Shown: positions 59,950-64,000 of the stretch, piece by piece
Position numbering within the stretch: the stretch's first letter is position 1
Layout: the number at the start of each line of letters is the position of its first letter
Assembly: GCA_005784505.1 (NCBI GenBank)
Contig: VCAZ01000050.1
Span: 248,001-312,000 of the forward strand
From: Bagarius yarrelli
Taxonomy: Eukaryota > Chordata > Actinopteri > Siluriformes > Sisoridae
Reading direction: 5' to 3'
Length of the DNA: 64,000 nt
Program-made: the position numbers and the translations under genes
The notes under the pieces: model-generated
What the model was told of the DNA's origin: nothing
Database searches by the model: none
The model's input: only the letters and a program-made list of their open reading frames with translations

Positions 59950-60185
59950 TTTCTTAAAATGTGATTATTGGTCTTTCTCTTTGCCTTCTGCCTGGTAGCT
60001 TCATTTCTAACATCCTTCTACCAATATATTTGCTATTCCTTCTCTGTACATGTCCCAACCACCTTAACCTGGCTTCCTTGACTTTTTCCCCAAAACATCT
60101 AACATGGGCCGTCCTCCTGATGTTCCTAATCTTGTCCAACCTCGTCACACCCAAAGAAAACCTCAACATCTTTAGCTCTGCTACT
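59950..60185 (-). pseudogene. RTE-like LINE reverse transcriptase C-terminal fragment
   Basis: The minus-strand frame 59954-60169 reads MLRFSLGVTRLDKIRNIRRT, then ARLRWLGHVQRRNSKYIGRR and PGRRQRERP. G-V-x-R-x-D-x-I-R-N, L-R-W-x-G-H-V-x-R and G-x-R-x-R-G-R-P are the standard C-terminal motifs of RTE-type LINE polymerases. Only about 70 codons remain. Confidence 0.75.
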
Positions 60186-60259
60186 ACTAAAGCTAATCTT
60201 AATGCTACAGTATGTTTACTTGGACTATATTTGCGACATCATGGACTAATTCTGTGCAT

Positions 60260-61060
60260 CCCATCTGATGTCATTAGTGTGTGTCGACCAAACACGCCTT
60301 AAACTAATGATTTAATCTTTTTTTAAAATGTAATATTATAAATGTATTTATTAAATAAATAAAAAAAACCCTAAATATTTAAATGACATATGTAATACAT
60401 TACATGCTGTACTAAATAATTGCACATAACATACATGCAGTTTGGTTAACGTTTGAACTTTTACCTTGCCTTCCTGACCAAAAATAGATGTGTGTGCATT
60501 ACAAAAAAAAAATTAGGAATTTACTTTTTTTATATCAATTTATAGTTATGAAAATATTTGTTGTGATTGTTAAATTTCGAAACGTTGTAATTTAATGAAA
60601 TAATGTTACACCCTGTTTTATAGTAAGAATGTTGCTCTATTTCGGTTCCACAGGTTCACCTTTCAGAACATTTTACAGTCAATTGTTCATTAGTGATTGT
60701 TTATGATTCAGTGTCTAAATTCATTAATGTTTATTTTAGATCAATTTAATCAATACAGTCTAAATTACTAATGTTGTTCATTAATTATTTTAATAGATTT
60801 TGTCTAATTTCATGTTGTGATTTAATGTTAATCCAGGAATTGTCATTATCAGTAAATCGTTCCAGAATCAATGAAATTCCCGTCTCAGCCAATCAGATAT
60901 TTTTCAGCAGTTAGAGTTTTCAGCGTGTTTGTGGACAAAAGGAAAAAGATAAAAAAATGGATTGAGACGGGTTTGGTCGACACACTGATGACATCAGATG
61001 ATTATGTTTGGTTGATTGAAATGTTGAATAACCAGGGATGCTAATCCAGGATCACATTCT
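60260..61060. mobile_element. Foldback element, copy 2
   Basis: The left arm catctgatgtcattagtgtg...tcgaccaaacacgcc (60261-60298) is nearly the reverse complement of gacgggtttggtcgacacac...acatcagatg (60966-61000). The block after the left arm (atgtaatattataaatgtat) recurs at 62958 in copy 3. The right side continues with ggatgctaatccaggatcac, as in copy 1. Confidence 0.55.
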
Positions 61061-61375
61061 ACTACTGCTTATCTCAGAGTCTGTTGTCCCTGTTAAATAG
61101 CAGTTGAATTAAAATACAATGCTCGTTAAAAAGAAATAAGTGATTCGTACATGCATTTAAAAGCTTATGGAGCTACGCGTTTTAGAAACATTCCTATTTT
61201 TCGATTAGCTGTTCCACACCCTTTCTTTATCAACAGTACGCCACAGACAGAAATGTACTTAGTGTGTTGTCATGAGGTGTTGGTCTATTATGGCGAGCCT
61301 AATTTGAAGGACGTGGGTTGCGAGATCGTGCCCAAAAGTTCAGTTGTGTTGTCTCTAAATAGTGTGTGTTCTGTG

Positions 61376-61376
<1 letters not shown>

Positions 61377-61461
<85 letters not shown>
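61377..61461. repeat. (TA)n microsatellite
   Basis: About 40 TA units with one TAT shift in the middle. Confidence 0.95.
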
Positions 61462-61464
<3 letters not shown>

Positions 61465-62810
61465 TTATTTTTTTTTATTTAGCCTCTACAGCAATGCAAT
61501 TGTCTTGATTAATTAGACTACTTAATTTGTCATTAGGCTTAATTAATTCGATTAATCTATTAAGCCTGTAGTCATTCTGCAATGTTACTGATAATCGATT
61601 ATTCACCACGGTAACTGGTCTACAAATGACATTTAGAGTATCTACATCTTTGCTTCACACTTAGAACTTTGCAACAATTTCTATGAGCAAAAATATTCAG
61701 CCGCTCGTTATCTCGTTATCATTTATATGGAATATAGACAAGTGGACAGACCCAATAGTGAAATGTAGAGTTAAACTCGCATTGTAAAATCGTAAATTAG
61801 CTTTTCAATTTTTTGACTAAAAGTCTTTGTAGAAGACTAATCAATAACCAATTTAGCCAAGAGACACTTTAGCCGACAAAATAAAATAAATTTTTTCTCA
61901 CGAGCAATAGTATAAATGCCGCATAATATTGTATCAAATAAAAGCTAAAGCTGATTAAATTTGCAAAAGAGAAGAATGTCTGTGTAGCTGTTAGCATGTG
62001 GATTTGTTTGGTATTTCACAGGTTCGGAGGTAAAACATTAGCTAGCCGAGGAAAACAAAACAAAGCAGTTTGCGAAACAGGGTGAAGCTACCCATTAAAC
62101 CCTGATAAAGAATCTTTGCTGTTGTTACGCAGATCTAGTTGTAAAGTGTCTCCTCTGAAAGACAATCTTTAGTTCAAGAAAAATCTCCTGGGACTAGCAG
62201 ATCAACTGCAATTCGTTAGGGTTTGTGAGTAATAGCGCTTCCTAGCAGCCTGGTTGAAAGTGATCCGTTATTTTAATGAATACTGACTGAGGATCTTATC
62301 AAAGCCTCTGAGCCATTGTAGATAAAGGATTTAGCAGCCCTTTGATCGAAAGTATTAAACAGCAAACACCTCACCTGTCCACTATAGAACTCTCTTTAAC
62401 ACTAAGTGGTGTTGCATCATCAGCACCGTACTCCCAAATGATAGCCTTAAGAGACTTTTGCTGTCATTTATTTCACATAAACGACAATTATGGGCAAAAA
62501 TCATCCTTTCTGACTACTGAACGAAAATTCATAGCATACATTTTACTTTAACTAGCACTGATTTGCATTAACGGCAACTCTTGAATTAAACAGCAACCGC
62601 TTTTATTCCCTGGCTGCTCAACAACTTTTATAAACTGATGTTTCAGGATTATTACTTTGATTATTGCGTTAAATTAGTGGCAGTATTGGTGGGAGTAGGA
62701 GGCTTATTGAAAGACATCATAAAAAGCTTATTAAAAACGTCTAATAAACACTGTTATTAGGAGCTTTATACTAAATAAACTTTCTCGCAAGCTTTGTGAT
62801 GTTATTTTAT

Positions 62811-63450
62811 GCTGGATGTGAGCCTGGATTAAACATTCTTTGTTAATCCTGGGTTAGCATTTTAATCAACCAATCATAACCATCTGATGTCATCAGTGTG
62901 TGTCTACCGAACCCGCCTCAATCCATTTTTGAATCTTTCCCTCTTTGTAAACTTAAATGTAATATTATAAATGTATTTATTAAATGCAAAACATTGCAAT
63001 GATCAGATCAATCGGAACTAGAAACACCACACAATATATTTGGCTATCATAAGTACAATGGCATCTACACTAACATACTGCACGTCTGTTTCTTTCGTTA
63101 TTATCCCGAGCTTACCGTGGCCACCACATCCAGTCTGTATCCGGCCCAGTTGGTGGATCAACACTTGGAAACAAAAAAGGTAGTATTCCAGTAATAACCT
63201 TGTCTTCTAGAAGGCCATAAACTAGACCAACTTGGAACAACCTGCAGGTTTGTCTTGTCAGAGGACAACTTACCCCCCCCCCCACACACCACACACACAC
63301 CCACCACCACCACCACCACCAAAGATTCAAAAATTCATCAAAGCGGGTTTGACATCAGATGTAAATGACTTGTTGATCGAAATGTTTATTCAGGATCAAT
63401 AAAGAATGTTAATCCAGGTTCATAGCCTACTTGGCAAAATCGCGTCCACC
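62811..63450. mobile_element. Foldback element, copy 3, with a LINE-like core
   Basis: The left arm has gatgtgagcctggattaaac at about 62815 and the catctgatgtcatcagtgtg block at 62881. The right arm has aagcgggtttgacatcagat and gtt-aatccaggttcatagcctacttggcaa. Between them, 63010-63270 (tcggaactagaaacaccac, cagtctgtatccggccc, ttctagaaggccat, gaacaacctgcaggtttgtc) matches the 3' UTR part of the LINE at 10919-11190. Confidence 0.6.
63272..63321. repeat. C-tract, (CA)n and (CCA)n compound tract
   Basis: An eleven-base C run, then CA units, then about seven CCA/ACC units. Confidence 0.93.
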
Positions 63451-63784
63451 TACTTTTATCACGTTGTGGTTCGCATGAATCTTAATAACCTGCTATTCCA
63501 CAGACAAAATACAATATATTTACTCAAATAAAATAAGAGTGAGTGGTGTAACAAATCAACCACTGTCCAATTGTAACCTGCAGGAACGATAACAGGCCTG
63601 TATATTAGAGAAAAACTGTAGATATACTAGTGTGGCTGGTAAATGTCAGAACAAATGTGGAACAACTGGGTCACGGTTTGACATGCTTTCAGTCATTAAA
63701 CCTGGCAGTCACACTGTGTCTCCAGGATCGTTAATGGGCTGCCAGTCAGACTGAGAGAATAAAATAGACTAAAGACAGTAATAC

Positions 63785-63969
63785 CTGTAGCCACTGAGAC
63801 TGATCACTATGTCCAGCTGTCCAGGCGTTGACTTTTCCCTGCTTGTCCAGGCGAGCTTTGCTGGGCTCCCAGGTAAACATGTCCATGTTGAGGGTGCGGA
63901 AAGTGCTGGATGCTGTGATTTGGTAGTCTTGCACATGGCCGGATTTCAGCCCCAGAGGCTCTGAGCATC
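63785..63969 (-). CDS. edil3: edil3 coding exon (third from last), start of the second discoidin domain
   Basis: On the minus strand this exon encodes 61 residues plus a split glycine codon. It begins CSEPLGLKSGHVQDYQITAS and ends in SQWLQ. It is the N-terminal third of the second discoidin (F5/8 type C) domain of EDIL3/Del-1, a secreted glycoprotein that bridges integrins and phospholipid on endothelium and apoptotic cells. The opening cysteine pairs with the C-terminal one in this fold, and the W in the FTWEP segment is typical of the domain core. The acceptor reads actgcag before GATGC (phase 2 carry-in). The donor is CTACAG followed by gtat. The residues match what I recall of mammalian EDIL3 almost throughout, with changes such as S for R in EPSKARL. 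MFGE8 is the nearest paralogue, but the match to EDIL3 is closer. Whether this is the a or b teleost copy cannot be told. Upstream exons lie beyond the window. Confidence 0.95.
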
Positions 63970-64000
63970 CTGCAGTGTTAAATAGCCTATTAGTCAGAGG

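Larger units (their letters stand above)
44384..63784 (-). other. edil3: edil3 penultimate intron (19.4 kb)
   Basis: Runs from the gtat donor after CTACAG at 63785 to the ctgttag acceptor before VDMLV. It is heavily repeat-laden: a Rex1-like LINE end (44.9 kb), an inverted SINE pair (45.4-45.85 kb), Tc1-like and LINE pieces (48.0-49.05 kb), several SINEs (47.7, 53.4, 54.5, 54.8, 56.2-56.7 and 57.2 kb), a Tc1-like element (57.7 kb), an RTE-like fragment (59.95 kb) and foldback elements (60.2-61.1 and 62.8-63.45 kb). The stretches 45.9-47.25, 49.05-51.1, 52.6-53.4, 53.65-54.4, 55.55-56.2, 58.7-59.3 and 61.5-62.8 kb hold no repeat or gene I can name. Confidence 0.93.

Noticed and set aside
61151..61516. 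121-codon frame
   Set aside because: Its second half is the translated (TA)n microsatellite; the first half has no recognisable features.

Overview
The window is vertebrate nuclear DNA, almost certainly from a ray-finned fish. It is AT-rich, has no bacterial-style gene packing, and is crowded with decayed transposons and tRNA-derived SINEs of types common in teleosts. The species cannot be fixed from the sequence; a catfish- or characin-like (otophysan) fish is a guess. Most short open frames have no support and are not annotated.

The only gene supported with confidence is edil3 (EGF-like repeats and discoidin domains 3, also called Del-1), on the minus strand. Its last three coding exons are at 63785-63969, 44228-44383 and 33154-33303. 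They have consensus splice sites and consistent phases, and together encode the whole second discoidin (F5/8 type C, 'C2') domain down to the stop codon. Introns of 19.4 kb and 10.9 kb separate them. The 5' part of the gene (signal peptide, EGF repeats with the RGD site, first discoidin domain) lies beyond the right edge. The 3' UTR should run left from 33153, but its end is not defined here.

Left of about 31 kb is intergenic DNA. It holds LINE 3' ends (5.3-6.0, 10.8-11.4, 19.5 and 28.8-29.4 kb), SINE copies, Tc1/mariner-type fossils (15.1, 20.2 and 22.5 kb), microsatellites (notably the paired AT tracts at 26.75-26.92 kb) and several unique-looking stretches that could be conserved regulatory DNA.

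The edil3 introns carry dense repeats. These include a solo LTR (37.6 kb), a hAT-like element split by a SINE (39.5-40.4 kb), a mariner MITE (41.7 kb), a tail-to-tail inverted SINE pair (45.4-45.85 kb), opposed LINE fragments (48.3-49.0 kb), a tandem array of internally deleted SINEs (56.2-56.7 kb), a Tc1-like element with both terminal repeats (57.7-58.2 kb) and palindromic foldback elements (60.2-61.1 and 62.8-63.45 kb, with a third copy at 33.7-34.2 kb). Two unassigned open frames lie antisense to edil3 at 51.2 and 52.1 kb. I saw no new multi-gene system. The most unusual content is structural: inverted and foldback repeats inside the edil3 introns. All family assignments come from reading the sequence and remembered family features; no database search was run.
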